Part shown: piece after piece, positions 1-8,751 of the stretch | Layout: every line of letters begins with the position of its first letter | How positions within the stretch are numbered: the first letter of the stretch is position 1 | NCBI RefSeq assembly: GCF_041027365.1 | Contig: NZ_JBFTEH010000003.1 | Span: 1 to 64,000, forward strand | Reading direction: 5' to 3' | Length of the DNA stretch: 64,000 nt | Source of the DNA: VKMB-3413 sp041027365 | GTDB lineage: Bacteria; Pseudomonadota; Alphaproteobacteria; Rhizobiales; Rhizobiaceae | Program-made: the position numbers and the translations under genes | The notes under the pieces: model-generated | Seen by the model: the letters and a program-made list of their open reading frames with translations, nothing else | Told to the model about the DNA's origin: nothing | Database searches by the model: none

Positions 1-286
1 AATCCGGAAAGGATACCGGTCCAGCAGAGCCGCAGACTTACCGCCGCCCACGCTTCTCTTTCTTCTCTCATATCACAATGTCAAATAACACGCCGACATC
101 AGTCGGCGGTGGGTTTCATCAGGCAAAAGCCTGTCGTTACCCGAGAGTGGGTCGCTTCACAGCGGCACTCGAATGATACAGACAAAGGCGGCGCGAAGCC
201 GAACCGGTCGATCTTTTCAGTTCGATCCGGTTCGTTTGGCGCTCCGTCCGGAGCGCCCCGGCGCCACCGCCGTCGTCGATGAGCGG
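1..286 (-). other. rRNA-operon leader-like region running off the left edge
   Basis: Read on the minus strand, this stretch follows a strong promoter. It contains a perfect 9-bp hairpin (238-257), a 7-bp hairpin (91-108), a boxA-like TTTGACATTG, and then a phrase close to AGAAGAAAGAGAAACGTGGGCGG. I recall such phrases from leaders and spacers of Rhizobiales rRNA operons. No open reading frame is convincing. I infer the untranslated leader of an rRNA operon whose structural RNA would lie left of position 1. The identification rests on remembered similarity, not alignment. A long leader of some other gene is the alternative. Confidence 0.4.
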
Positions 287-316
287 CATATAGGGGGAAG
301 CCGGATCGCCTGTCAA
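287..316 (-). promoter_or_regulatory. Strong sigma-70 promoter, rRNA-type
   Basis: On the minus strand there is a perfect -35 TTGACA (316 to 311). After 17-18 bases comes CTATAT/TATATG (293 to 287) as the -10. The discriminator is GC-rich and A-rich DNA lies upstream (about 328-345). Such near-consensus promoters are unusual in high-GC alphaproteobacteria outside rRNA and tRNA operons, which supports the leader call to its left. Confidence 0.55.
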
Positions 317-902
317 CGGCCTTGTTCGCAAAAACTTCAAAAACCTCGGCAGGCAGCGCCGCCGGGCCTCTGCGGACGGCTGGAGATGCGGGATAAGTTC
401 AAGATCAATCAATGAGTTGGGCGGTGGCTTCGTGGCTTGCGGCGGACGGCCCTGCCGGCCCCGATGCGCCGGCGTCGCGGCCGAAGCGTCGCTTCCGGCC
501 CTGGCAAGGCGGCAGAAATTCCGGCGGCCGCGCCGTGCCGAGAACTCCGGCCGAAGCCTGTTCTCCGGCTGACGTTCCCGGCGAGCGGCAGGTTCGGGGA
601 CCGGCCTCTCGGCCGCCGCGCAAGGCGTGTCGAGCCCCCCGGCCGGATTTTCGCGAGGGATCGGATATTTCGCGCTCGCGCGTCGCGCGCGTCGTGCGAT
701 ACCGCTTCAGGACAGAGGGGCTCGGCGCCGCCGCGGTGCGCCGAACGGCTTGCTGTCCGACGGATCGGTCGGCCAAAAGCGGGCAACCTGCCGTCGACCC
801 CTATGGATCGCGGCATGCTTGGGTTAAGGTCCCGTCACTTGGTCGGGATTTTGCCACCTTGTCGGGGGACAGGGGGGCCGGATCAGGAGAGGGATAGACC
901 GC
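317..902. other. No gene seen (586-bp GC-rich gap)
   Basis: Several overlapping open frames exist on both strands. Their products are Arg/Pro/Ala/Gly-rich with no domain, signal peptide or convincing ribosome site, as expected of chance frames in GC-rich DNA. The 3' part must hold the promoter of the M23 peptidase gene. A purine-rich GGAGAGGGA lies just upstream of its TTG start. Confidence 0.5.
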
Positions 903-2849
903 TTGCCGCAGGAAAAGCCGGCTTTTGGGGACGAGCCGCCATTGGTGGCGGATGGCCGGCGCAAGCCGGATCGCCGGCAGGTGTCGGCGCGGTGGCTGGC
1001 GGGAACGCTCCTGACCGGCATCACCTCGACGGCGCTGATGGGAATCGCGCTGTCGGCCGCGCTCGAGGGGCACCAGGGTGCGGTCGATCCGGCAGGCCTC
1101 GCTCTCGTCTTCGACACCGAGGACGGATCGGACGCCCCGGTGAAGGGGCAGCGCGTCGTCGCCACGGCCCTGCCTGTCGCCCGCAGCCGCCAGGTGGTCG
1201 AACTCTCCACCATGACGCGCGACGGCGACCGGGAGATGATCCGCACCCTGCCCTTCGGCTACGTCAACATGCTGCTCGCCGCCCGCTACCCCACCAATGT
1301 CGACTACCCCGCCTTCGATCCGATGACGATCTTCGGCAATCCGAAGAGCGACGGCGACGACAAGGACAGTGACGCGGGTTCCAGCGAGCCGGCGCAGATC
1401 TACGGCGCGCGGGTGGAATCGGAGGTGCAGCTCAAGGTCGAGCCCTTCGCCTTCGACCCCTCGACCTACGACAAGTCCGTGCCGCTCGACACCGCCCAGG
1501 CGGAAAGCCTGGTGCGCACCGTCATTCCGCAACTCGCCAACAAGCCGGTGCAGGTCGCCTCGCTGACGACGGTCGACCCCTCGCGCTTCAACCTGACCAG
1601 CGACGCCACCGAATACGAGCCGGGCTCGGCCTTCCGGGTGATCGAGGAAAACGTCTCGGTCGCCGTGTCGGATCCCGACGGCGACAAGCTTCCCCGGTTC
1701 CACGAGGAGATCGTGCCGTTCCGCGAGGCGATGCCGATCGCCGAGATGATGACCCGGTCCGGGCATGACATCAATGGCCACGACGACGCCGTCGCGGCGC
1801 TCGCCGACCTCATCGGCAAGGACACGCTCGAGGCCGGCGACGCCCTGCGGATCGGGATCGAGACCAAGGACGGCAAGGACGAGATCGTCCGGCTTTCGGC
1901 CTATCAGGGGGCGAAGCACCTCGGGACCGTCTCGGCGACGCAGGACGGGCCGTTCCAGCCCGCGGCCGCGCCGGAGATGGCCGATTCGGTCGCCGAGGCC
2001 TTCGGGGACAAGCAGGACGAGGCGCCGATCCGGGCCGACATGCCGACGGTCTACGACGGCATCTATCAGGCGGGCCTCGCCTACGGTCTCAACGACCGCC
2101 TGTGCCAGCAGCTGGTCCGCATGCTGGCGAGCGACGTCGACCTGCAGGCGCGGCTGAGCCCCACGGACCGCCTCGCCGTCTTCTATACGATGGAGAAGGG
2201 CGAGGAAGAGGCGACCGACAGTTCCGAGATCCTCTTCGCCGAGATCAAGTTCGGCAACAGCGTCAAGCGCTTCTACCGCTATCGGCCGAGCGGCTCGGAG
2301 ACCGCCGACTATTTCGACGAGGACGGCAAGAGCGCCAAGCAGTTCCTGATGCGCAAGCCGGTTCCCGATGCCCGCTTTTCCTCCGGCTATTCCACGGGAC
2401 GGCGGCATCCGGTGCTCGGCTATGTCCGCCCGCACTGGGGCGTCGACTGGGCGGCGCCACGGGGCACGCCGATCCTCGCCGCCGGCGACGGCGTCGTGGA
2501 GCGCGCCGGCTGGGTCAACGGCTACGGCCGCGAGACCGTGCTGAAGCATGCCAATGGCTACGAGACCGTCTACGGCCACCAGAGCGGCTTCGCCAAGGGG
2601 CTGAGGCCGGGCGAGCACGTGCGCCAGGGCCAGGTGATCGGCTATGTCGGCTCGACGGGCCTCTCCACCGGCAACCACCTGCATTTCGAGATCCACGTGA
2701 ACGGCCAGCACGTCGACCCGATGCGGATCAAGCTGCCGTCGGGCATCGTCCTCGCCGGCGCCGACCTGTCGAAGTTCAAGCGCGAGCGGGACCGCATCGA
2801 CAAGCTGCTGCAGGAGCGGGTGGACAGCCCGCTGGTCGCCGACCGCTGA
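903..2849 (+). CDS. M23 family peptidoglycan metallopeptidase
   Basis: This 648-residue envelope protein has a hydrophobic segment at about residues 35-60, probably a membrane anchor or uncleaved signal. A long central region (about 100-480) includes a stretch resembling the LysM/OapA-like segments of periplasmic M23 enzymes. The C-terminal M23 (LytM-type) domain lies at about 490-610. Zinc-binding motifs are visible: H-G-V-D in PHWGVDWAAP and the final HLHFEIH. All ligands of an active enzyme appear present, so hydrolysis of peptide cross-links in murein is expected, not just an EnvC-like activator role. The TTG start follows a GA-rich site; a downstream ATG near 1,039 would remove the cytoplasmic part. 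It stands next to three more cell-wall genes on the opposite strand. Confidence 0.9.
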   Translation: MPQEKPAFGDEPPLVADGRRKPDRRQVSARWLAGTLLTGITSTALMGIALSAALEGHQGAVDPAGLALVFDTEDGSDAPVKGQRVVATALPVARSRQVVELSTMTRDGDREMIRTLPFGYVNMLLAARYPTNVDYPAFDPMTIFGNPKSDGDDKDSDAGSSEPAQIYGARVESEVQLKVEPFAFDPSTYDKSVPLDTAQAESLVRTVIPQLANKPVQVASLTTVDPSRFNLTSDATEYEPGSAFRVIEENVSVAVSDPDGDKLPRFHEEIVPFREAMPIAEMMTRSGHDINGHDDAVAALADLIGKDTLEAGDALRIGIETKDGKDEIVRLSAYQGAKHLGTVSATQDGPFQPAAAPEMADSVAEAFGDKQDEAPIRADMPTVYDGIYQAGLAYGLNDRLCQQLVRMLASDVDLQARLSPTDRLAVFYTMEKGEEEATDSSEILFAEIKFGNSVKRFYRYRPSGSETADYFDEDGKSAKQFLMRKPVPDARFSSGYSTGRRHPVLGYVRPHWGVDWAAPRGTPILAAGDGVVERAGWVNGYGRETVLKHANGYETVYGHQSGFAKGLRPGEHVRQGQVIGYVGSTGLSTGNHLHFEIHVNGQHVDPMRIKLPSGIVLAGADLSKFKRERDRIDKLLQERVDSPLVADR

Positions 2850-2923
2850 TCATCGCTGCCGCGACCTTCCGGTCCGGGAAACGCCGCGACACCGATCGCG
2901 GCCGCGGGTCCCGCGCGCCGACG

Positions 2924-4222
2924 TCACTTGCAATAGGTCGCGCCGTTTCGGCGCGCGTCGATGTCGAGATGGAAATGCGTCGCGTGATCGCTGTCGGTGC
3001 CGGGCCCCAGCACCGTCCTGAACGGCCCGCACGCCCCCGCGCGCACCGCATGCTGAAAGCGGGCCTCGGGCGAATCGTCGTCACGGCCGACGATGCCGAT
3101 GTCGCGGCCGTCGGAAAGGCGGATGGTTCCGATGTCGATCGCGCTGCCGCGCGCATGCTCGGAGATCTTGTCCTCCGACGAGCGGGGCCGGCAGACATAG
3201 GTGCCCTCCTGCCGGATGCTTTCGACGTGGGCATCGGGAAAGCTTCCCTTGGCTGCCGGCACGACAACGTCGCTCGCCCACTCGTCTAGGGCGAGCGCGG
3301 TGCGGCAGAGGATGGTGGTCGCCGGCTCGACGGCGATGCCGGAACTCAGCGTCCGAATGGCGACCGGGCGCAGAACGCCGCAGGAGCCTTCGCTGATCGA
3401 CGGGCCGACGGTGAAGGTGACGCCGCGCTTCGTCAGTTCGGCCTCGCAGGCCTTCGCGTCCTCGATCGCGGCCGCCGCCTCGACGGCCAGGGCGGGGGTG
3501 ATCGGTGTCTCGGCCGCCTTGAGAGATTTGGGCGACGTCACGGTGTCCTCCCCGTGCGTCGGCGGGCTCCCGTCCCTCGGCTTGGCCGTGTCCTCGGGAT
3601 ACTTGCCATGATCGGGCCGCGTCTCGGGGATCGGGCCGATGGCCGGTAGCCCGTCCTTCACCGGACCGGCCTCGACAGCCGTTGCCTCGGCCTTCGTCGA
3701 TGGCTCCGCTACGGCGGTGTCCGGTGTCGCTGCTCCGGATGCCGCCGACGGCTTGGCGGCGGCGCTGGAAGCCTCGGCTCCGTTCTGTTCCGCCTTGGGC
3801 GATCCGCCTTCGTGGCGCGCATTCTGCGGCGACGCGCCCGCATGTGTCTCGCCGGCGGCCGCTTCGCCGGAATTCTTCGAAGGGCTCTCCTCGCCGGGCT
3901 TCGATCGCGGAACGGGCGCTCTCTCGTCCGCCTGGCGATCGCCTTTCGGCGGATTCTTCGCCTCCTCCGGCACGGCCGCCGATCGCGGCGTCGGCACCGG
4001 CGGGTCCTCGGGAGCCGATGCGGCCGCAGTCGCAGCCTTCTTCGGCGTGGCATGACGGACGTGGTGCACGGCGCGGCGGTGATGGCGCGACGCCGCCCGC
4101 GCGTGCCCGATCCCGGGAAAGATCCGCTCCAGCAGCGAGGCCGCCGCCGCCTCGCCCCCGGATCCCGGCGCGAGCTGCAGGCCGGCGAGGACGATCGCGC
4201 CGGTGAGGAAGGCCGACCTCAC
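2924..4222 (-). CDS. Extensin-like C-terminal domain protein, secreted
   Basis: The start chosen is a GTG overlapping the TGA of the upstream transpeptidase gene (GTGA), giving 432 residues. The N-terminus MRSAFLTGAIVLAGL is a Sec signal. A low-complexity Ala/Pro/Glu/Lys-rich linker covers about 45-250. The C-terminal extensin-like domain lies at about 255-430, with conserved cysteines (KACEAEL, GSCGVL, TILCRTA, ACGPF, final YCK), SEHARGSAIDIG and HFHLDID. The last two resemble a D-Ala-D-Ala carboxypeptidase-like zinc fold (His and Asp ligands). Family members are common in rhizobia, but their substrate is not established. Coupling to the L,D-transpeptidase gene suggests a shared role in the cell wall. 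The longer open frame upstream is only a shadow of the neighbour. Confidence 0.85.
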   Translation of the reverse strand: MRSAFLTGAIVLAGLQLAPGSGGEAAAASLLERIFPGIGHARAASRHHRRAVHHVRHATPKKAATAAASAPEDPPVPTPRSAAVPEEAKNPPKGDRQADERAPVPRSKPGEESPSKNSGEAAAGETHAGASPQNARHEGGSPKAEQNGAEASSAAAKPSAASGAATPDTAVAEPSTKAEATAVEAGPVKDGLPAIGPIPETRPDHGKYPEDTAKPRDGSPPTHGEDTVTSPKSLKAAETPITPALAVEAAAAIEDAKACEAELTKRGVTFTVGPSISEGSCGVLRPVAIRTLSSGIAVEPATTILCRTALALDEWASDVVVPAAKGSFPDAHVESIRQEGTYVCRPRSSEDKISEHARGSAIDIGTIRLSDGRDIGIVGRDDDSPEARFQHAVRAGACGPFRTVLGPGTDSDHATHFHLDIDARRNGATYCK

Positions 4223-5487
4223 CCGGTGAACTCCACCCGCGTCTCCTTCGGCTGGACCAGCTTCGAGAGCGCCTCGGCGTCCCAGTTCGTCAGCCGCACG
4301 CAGCCATGGCTCGCGTCCTTGTCGATCAGCGAGGGGTTGGGCGTGCCGTGAATGCCGTAGGTCGGCTTCGACAGCGCGATCCAGACCAGGCCGACCGGGC
4401 CGTTCGGTCCCGGGGGAATGGTGAGGTCGTGGTGGTTGTCGCCCTGCGTGAAGTTCTTGTGCGGATCGTATTCGTAGGTCGGGTCCTGCGCGACGGCGAC
4501 GACCGTCACCTTGCCCGAGGGAGAGGGCGTATCCTGCGAGCCGATCGTCGCGGGTGCCGACATGACGATGTTGCCGGCGCCGTCGAAGACGGTCAGTTCG
4601 CCCTTCTCCTTGTCGACCGTGATCCGCATGACCTTGGTCGACGGCGGCGCGCCGGTGTCGGCGACGAGGATGGCATCGCCCGCATGGGAGAAGTCGGTCT
4701 GCGGGTTGAGCGCCTTCAGAAGGTCCTCGTCCATGTGGAACTTCTCGGCGAGCTTCTCCGCCGGGCCGCGATAGCCGAGCCATTTCATCTCTGCGAGCTT
4801 GGCGTAATCGGAGGGGATGTCCTGCACATAGCGGCCGGAGACGTCGTCCTTCGTGATCGTGTAGGTCTTCATCGCCTTGCCCTGGTCGACCACAAGGACA
4901 TTCCAGAGGTCGGCGTTCGGCTTGCCGTCGACCGGGAGCTTGCGCATCGCCTCATAGGCTCGGATCGCCTTGCGGGTGTTTTCGCCGAGAAAGCCGTCGA
5001 TGACGCCGGGCGAGGCATCGGCGCGGTCGAGCAGCACCTGCAGGCGGATCAGGAAGGGATCCGGCGCCTTCGGCTCGTCGGCGGTCTCGAGGCCCGCCTG
5101 TTCCGGCAGATCGGTGCTGTTGTCCGGCGTCGCGACGGCCTTGCCCGGTTCGCCGGCCACCTGCACCTTCGGGGCGTTGGCCGCATCCTGGCCGGCCGAT
5201 TGTTCAGCGTCCGGGCTGCTCGTTTGGACGGTCTGCGGGCCGGCTTCGGAGCCGGCCGTCGTGCCCGGCGCCGTCGCGCTGCCCTTCGGCACGGATTGCG
5301 TCGGAGGCACCGTCGGGTTCGCCTTGGCGGTCGCGGCGACCTCGGCGGCTTCCTTCTGCCGCGCCTGCCACTCCTGGAACGTCGCGGTGTCGATCGTCGA
5401 TTCCGACAAGGGAGAAGGTGCCGCGACGGCCGATGCGATAGTGAGCGGGCACAAGATCCCCGCGGCGGCGACAAGAACAACTTTCAT
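4219..5487 (-). CDS. L,D-transpeptidase (ErfK/YkuD family), paralogue 1
   Basis: This 422-residue secreted enzyme has a signal peptide (MKVVLVAAAGILCPL...ASAVAA), a Thr/Pro/Ala-rich linker, a peptidoglycan-binding domain (about 145-200, LQVLLDRADASPGVIDG) and a LysM-like segment (EKLAEKFHMDEDLLKALNP). The YkuD catalytic domain carries HGTPNP and SHGCVRLTN with nucleophile Cys396. It would form or exchange L,D cross-links, or attach proteins, in murein. The start is the ATG at 5487, which begins the signal peptide; a longer in-frame extension has no signal. Its stop overlaps the extensin gene. It is clearly a paralogue of the next gene upstream, likely by tandem duplication, but its linker is different. 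Confidence 0.93.
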   Translation of the reverse strand: MKVVLVAAAGILCPLTIASAVAAPSPLSESTIDTATFQEWQARQKEAAEVAATAKANPTVPPTQSVPKGSATAPGTTAGSEAGPQTVQTSSPDAEQSAGQDAANAPKVQVAGEPGKAVATPDNSTDLPEQAGLETADEPKAPDPFLIRLQVLLDRADASPGVIDGFLGENTRKAIRAYEAMRKLPVDGKPNADLWNVLVVDQGKAMKTYTITKDDVSGRYVQDIPSDYAKLAEMKWLGYRGPAEKLAEKFHMDEDLLKALNPQTDFSHAGDAILVADTGAPPSTKVMRITVDKEKGELTVFDGAGNIVMSAPATIGSQDTPSPSGKVTVVAVAQDPTYEYDPHKNFTQGDNHHDLTIPPGPNGPVGLVWIALSKPTYGIHGTPNPSLIDKDASHGCVRLTNWDAEALSKLVQPKETRVEFTG

Positions 5488-5575
5488 CAAATGCCCCGAT
5501 TTCGAAAGACGAGGTTGATGAAACGGCCGCAAGCGGCGCTTGGCTCCCGGGCGACCCGCAAACAGCGTCAACAAA

Positions 5576-5616
5576 CGGTAAAGGCCCGGCTGCGAACCGC
5601 GGCCGGGCCTTTACCG
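5576..5616 (-). terminator. Intrinsic terminator after the second L,D-transpeptidase gene
   Basis: A perfect 15-bp inverted repeat (5576-5590 with 5602-5616, 11-base loop) is followed on the minus strand by TTTGTTG. It lies between the stop of the upstream transpeptidase gene (5649) and the start of the next (5487). The two paralogues are therefore probably separate transcription units. Confidence 0.8.
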
Positions 5617-5648
5617 AATGACGCCTTCATGCGTGGCCGCCGCCGCTG

Positions 5649-7193
5649 CTATTCCGTGAACTCCACCGTCACGCCGGCCTTGACCATCTTGGCGAGCTCG
5701 GTGGCGTCCCAGTTGGTCAGACGGACGCAGCCATGGCTGTTGGTCTTGCCGATCTTGGAAGGCTCCGGCGTGCCGTGAATGCCGTAGGTCGGCTTCGACA
5801 GCGCGATCCAGATCGAGCCCACCGGTCCGTTCGGGCCCGGGGGAATGGTCAGGATCTTGTCGTTCGAGCCCTGCTTGAAGTTGATCTTCGGATTGTAGGT
5901 GTAGCTCGGATTGAAGGCGATCCGGCTCACCTGCACCGTGCCGGACGGTGACGGCGTCTCGGTCGACCCGATCGTGGCGGGATAGGCGGCGAGCAGGGTC
6001 CCGCTCGCATCATAGGCGCGGACCTGCTCGCGGCCCTTGTCGGCGATGATCCTCGCCACCTCGCCGGTGACGTCCGGGCCGACATTCGCGACCTTGATCA
6101 GCGTCCCCGCCTTGTTGAAGTCGGCGCCCGGATTGATCGCCTTGAGATAGTCCTCGTCCATGTGGAACTTCTCGGCGAGCTTCTCCGACACCCGCTCGTA
6201 GGACATCGCCGGCAGCTGCGCCTTCTCGCCGTAGTCGGAGGGGATCGAGGCGACATACGGACCGGCGACGTCGGCAGAGGTGATCTCGTACTGGACGATC
6301 GGCGGGCCGCCGGTGGCGTCGAGATCGTCGGCGAGCGCCTGCGGATTGCCGGTCGGCAGATCCTTGCCGAACTTCTCGCGATAGGCAGCGACGGCCTTGT
6401 TGACGTTGCCGCCCATGCGGCCGTCGATGACGCCCGGAGACATGCCCTCGCGGTCGAGGAGGATCTGCAGGGCGGCGACCTCCGCTTTGGCGTTCTTGCC
6501 CTTGGCGAGAGAGACGGTCGGCGCGGGATTGCTCTCCTTGATGTCCCGGCCTTCGTCGCTCTGGACGATCGGGGCACCCGGCGCGGGCAGCGCCGCATCG
6601 GCTCCGGCCGGAGGCAGATCGCCGCCCGCCGGCGTCGACGGACCGGATGGCGGTTCCACGGCGGACTGCCGGAGCGATGGCGGCTGGGCGGATGACGGCC
6701 GGCCCGGCAGTTCCGCCTCCTGCGAGCGGCCGGCCGAGGGCGCCGCCGGCAGCGGCGCGGCCTCCACGGGTCCGTTGTAGTCGCCGAACGGATCGGCCGA
6801 GCGGGGGGGCGGCATGTCGCCGGTGTTGGCGTCTCCCGGCGCGCCCCGCGAATCCAGATAGGCCGGCCCCTCCACCGTCACTCCCGGCGGGGGCGGGCCA
6901 TCGATGATCCGGCCGCGGCGCTCGCGAAAGCGCTGGCGCCGATCCTGAAACTCCTGCCGGCGCGATCGTTCGACGCCGACGACGCGGCCGAAGGAATCGA
7001 GATAGACGCGCTGGCCGTAGCCGTCGGTGAAGACTTCGACGGCCCCGTCCGGCGCACCGGAACGGTCGATGTACTGCGCCAGGCGCACCGGCGCGTCGCC
7101 CGACGCCGGAGCCGTTTGAGCGGATGCGAGCGGCGCCGGCAGCATCAGCATTCCCAGGATCAACCCCGCGAGAGGTGTCTTCATCATCGTCAT
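5649..7193 (-). CDS. L,D-transpeptidase (ErfK/YkuD family), paralogue 2
   Basis: This 514-residue secreted protein has a signal peptide MKTPLAGLILGMLMLPAPLASAQ. A region at about 40-85 is rich in charged residues, and a long Pro/Ala/Ser linker follows. The peptidoglycan-binding segment (LQILLDREGMSPGVIDG), the LysM-like stretch (EKLAEKFHMDEDYLKAINP) and the YkuD domain with HGTPEP and SHGCVRLTN (nucleophile Cys489) match paralogue 1 almost block for block. The start is the ATG at 7193 (MTMMKT); alternatives at 7187 and 7184 keep the signal. The expected role is periplasmic L,D-transpeptidation. The divergent promoter region toward the DUF3297 gene is 244 bp. Confidence 0.93.
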   Translation of the reverse strand: MTMMKTPLAGLILGMLMLPAPLASAQTAPASGDAPVRLAQYIDRSGAPDGAVEVFTDGYGQRVYLDSFGRVVGVERSRRQEFQDRRQRFRERRGRIIDGPPPPGVTVEGPAYLDSRGAPGDANTGDMPPPRSADPFGDYNGPVEAAPLPAAPSAGRSQEAELPGRPSSAQPPSLRQSAVEPPSGPSTPAGGDLPPAGADAALPAPGAPIVQSDEGRDIKESNPAPTVSLAKGKNAKAEVAALQILLDREGMSPGVIDGRMGGNVNKAVAAYREKFGKDLPTGNPQALADDLDATGGPPIVQYEITSADVAGPYVASIPSDYGEKAQLPAMSYERVSEKLAEKFHMDEDYLKAINPGADFNKAGTLIKVANVGPDVTGEVARIIADKGREQVRAYDASGTLLAAYPATIGSTETPSPSGTVQVSRIAFNPSYTYNPKINFKQGSNDKILTIPPGPNGPVGSIWIALSKPTYGIHGTPEPSKIGKTNSHGCVRLTNWDATELAKMVKAGVTVEFTE

Positions 7194-7437
7194 GCCTTTT
7201 CCCGCTCCGGTCGCGCACGAAGATCGGCTTCTCCGCCACATCACAATGTGTCGGAAAATCCGCTCGGCCAGCCCATGATCTGGGGAGTGGCACAGGAACC
7301 GGACATGAAAATGACCGAGGCGCCGCCGTGGGCTGCGGCTCGTCGCGATCACCGGAGCGGCGGACGGCGCCCTTGGCAGATCGCTTCCGCCCCTCTATGT
7401 CGGGCGCCGCCTCAACAGTCGAGAGAAGTTTCTCCTC

Positions 7438-7686
7438 ATGGCCGAAGACCTGCCCGATCGCCTGTCCTCCGATCCCGCCAGCCCGTTCTACGACGAGGCG
7501 CTGCTGGCGCGCGGCGTCGGCGTCAGGTTCAAGGGCGAGGAGAAGACCAATGTCGAGGAATACTGCGTCAGCGAGGGCTGGATCCGCGTCCAGGCCGGCA
7601 AGGCCAAGGACCGCAAGGGCAACCCGCTGACGATCAAGCTGAAGGGGCCGGTCGAAGTGTATCTGCGGGACGATCCGACGGAGTAG
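7438..7686 (+). CDS. DUF3297 family protein
   Basis: An 82-residue soluble protein beginning MAEDLPDRLSSDPASPFYD. Its body (VGVRFKGEEKTNVEEYCVSEGWIRV, then GNPLTIKLKGPVEVYL) matches my memory of DUF3297, a small, widely conserved proteobacterial family with no settled function. One cysteine (EYC) is present. The length is typical. It is followed by a GC-rich non-coding gap and the convergent methyltransferase gene. No function is claimed. Confidence 0.8.
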   Translation: MAEDLPDRLSSDPASPFYDEALLARGVGVRFKGEEKTNVEEYCVSEGWIRVQAGKAKDRKGNPLTIKLKGPVEVYLRDDPTE

Positions 7687-7824
7687 CGGCAGCCCCGCCG
7701 GCGCTGTCGGCACCGCGACCGGCTTCGCGCAGGCTTGAAGCCGCTTTGGCCCCGGCCGCCGTCAGCGGAGCGGCCGGGCGGGGAACAGCGGCGGTCGCTC
7801 GCGCGCTTCCGCCGCCGCCTCGCC

Positions 7825-8538
7825 TCATCCGGCCGCTGGCCGTCCGATCGCCATCACCGACTTGGCCAGTCCCGCCACCCGCTCGATCCGGATCTCCGCC
7901 GACGGGAAGAGTTCGGCGACCGCCCGGCGGTCCAGCAGCCGGATCTCCCGGACATTGTTCCAGGCCTCTTCCACGGTCCTCGCGCGCGGGAAGAAGCCGA
8001 GGTTGAACTGCCGCATCAGCATGGCCCGCAGCGGCAGCGGCAGCCATTGGAAGCCGACGACGCGGAAATGCGGCTCCAGCGGAAACCAGAAGTTCGGCGT
8101 CTGAACGTAGTATCGGTCCGACATGCGCCGGACGTTCCGTGCGAAAGCGGCCATTCGCTCGCGCTCGCCGACATGCTCGATGACCGAGTTCGAATGGACG
8201 AGGTCGAACCGGCGATCGCCGAACAGTGCCGGATCGCAGGCATCGCCGAGAAGGCTCGTGAAGATGTTGCTCTTCGGCGGGTCGATCGGCTCGTTGTTGA
8301 CCAGCGTGATCGCGACCCGGCCGCTCTGCTCGCGGAGGAAGTCCTCGGCGATGAGCCAGTATTTTTCGGTCCCGCCGAGGTCGACGATCTCCACCCGCTC
8401 CTTCTGCTGCAGGCATTCCTCGATCAGGCTGCGGACATGTTCGAAGCGACGCGCCCGAAACCGTCGCTCGATACTGAGGGGATTGGAAAGCGGGTCGGGT
8501 TTGACCCAGTGATCATCAAGAGTCTCTACTGCGCTCAT
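7825..8538 (-). CDS. Class I SAM-dependent methyltransferase
   Basis: The product is 237 residues from the ATG at 8538, chosen because a GAGGA site lies five bases upstream. An ATG four codons earlier lacks one. The glycine-rich SAM loop VEIVDLGGTEKYW (about 48-60), an acidic residue after the next strand (LVNNEP), ACDPALF and DLVHSNSVIEHV fit a Methyltransf_11/23 Rossmann fold. The segment RYYVQTPNFWFPLEPHF resembles methyltransferases acting on glycans or lipids, but the substrate cannot be told. It is a single gene, convergent with DUF3297. About 200 bp of AT-rich DNA upstream is its likely promoter. Confidence 0.85.
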   Translation of the reverse strand: MSAVETLDDHWVKPDPLSNPLSIERRFRARRFEHVRSLIEECLQQKERVEIVDLGGTEKYWLIAEDFLREQSGRVAITLVNNEPIDPPKSNIFTSLLGDACDPALFGDRRFDLVHSNSVIEHVGERERMAAFARNVRRMSDRYYVQTPNFWFPLEPHFRVVGFQWLPLPLRAMLMRQFNLGFFPRARTVEEAWNNVREIRLLDRRAVAELFPSAEIRIERVAGLAKSVMAIGRPAAG

Positions 8539-8751
8539 GGCGGTCCTCATCGGTGTCGCATCCGACGAAAGACAAATGATTAAATGTCGGTAAAGTCTAT
8601 CTGCCGCCGTTAACCATCTTCATTCATGGTTAATGCTGACAATTTGAATAGAATTTGATGTACCTGCAGACACGCCGTTTCGGCATATCCGGGCCGCCTT
8701 TTTCGAGGATGCGCCCGAATCCTGCCGCTCCGCGCCTGCGCCACCTCCCTT

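Noticed and set aside
405..897. Overlapping open frames on both strands near the left edge
   Set aside because: Products are Arg/Pro/Ala-rich with no motif, signal or ribosome site; typical GC-rich chance frames.
801..2711. 636-codon antisense frame over the M23 gene
   Set aside because: Composition is His/Asp/Arg/Val-biased as expected of a mirror frame; the plus-strand frame has clear M23 motifs.
2924..4783. 619-codon start for the extensin-like protein
   Set aside because: The first 187 codons lie over the transpeptidase gene in another frame; GTG 4222 gives a proper signal peptide.
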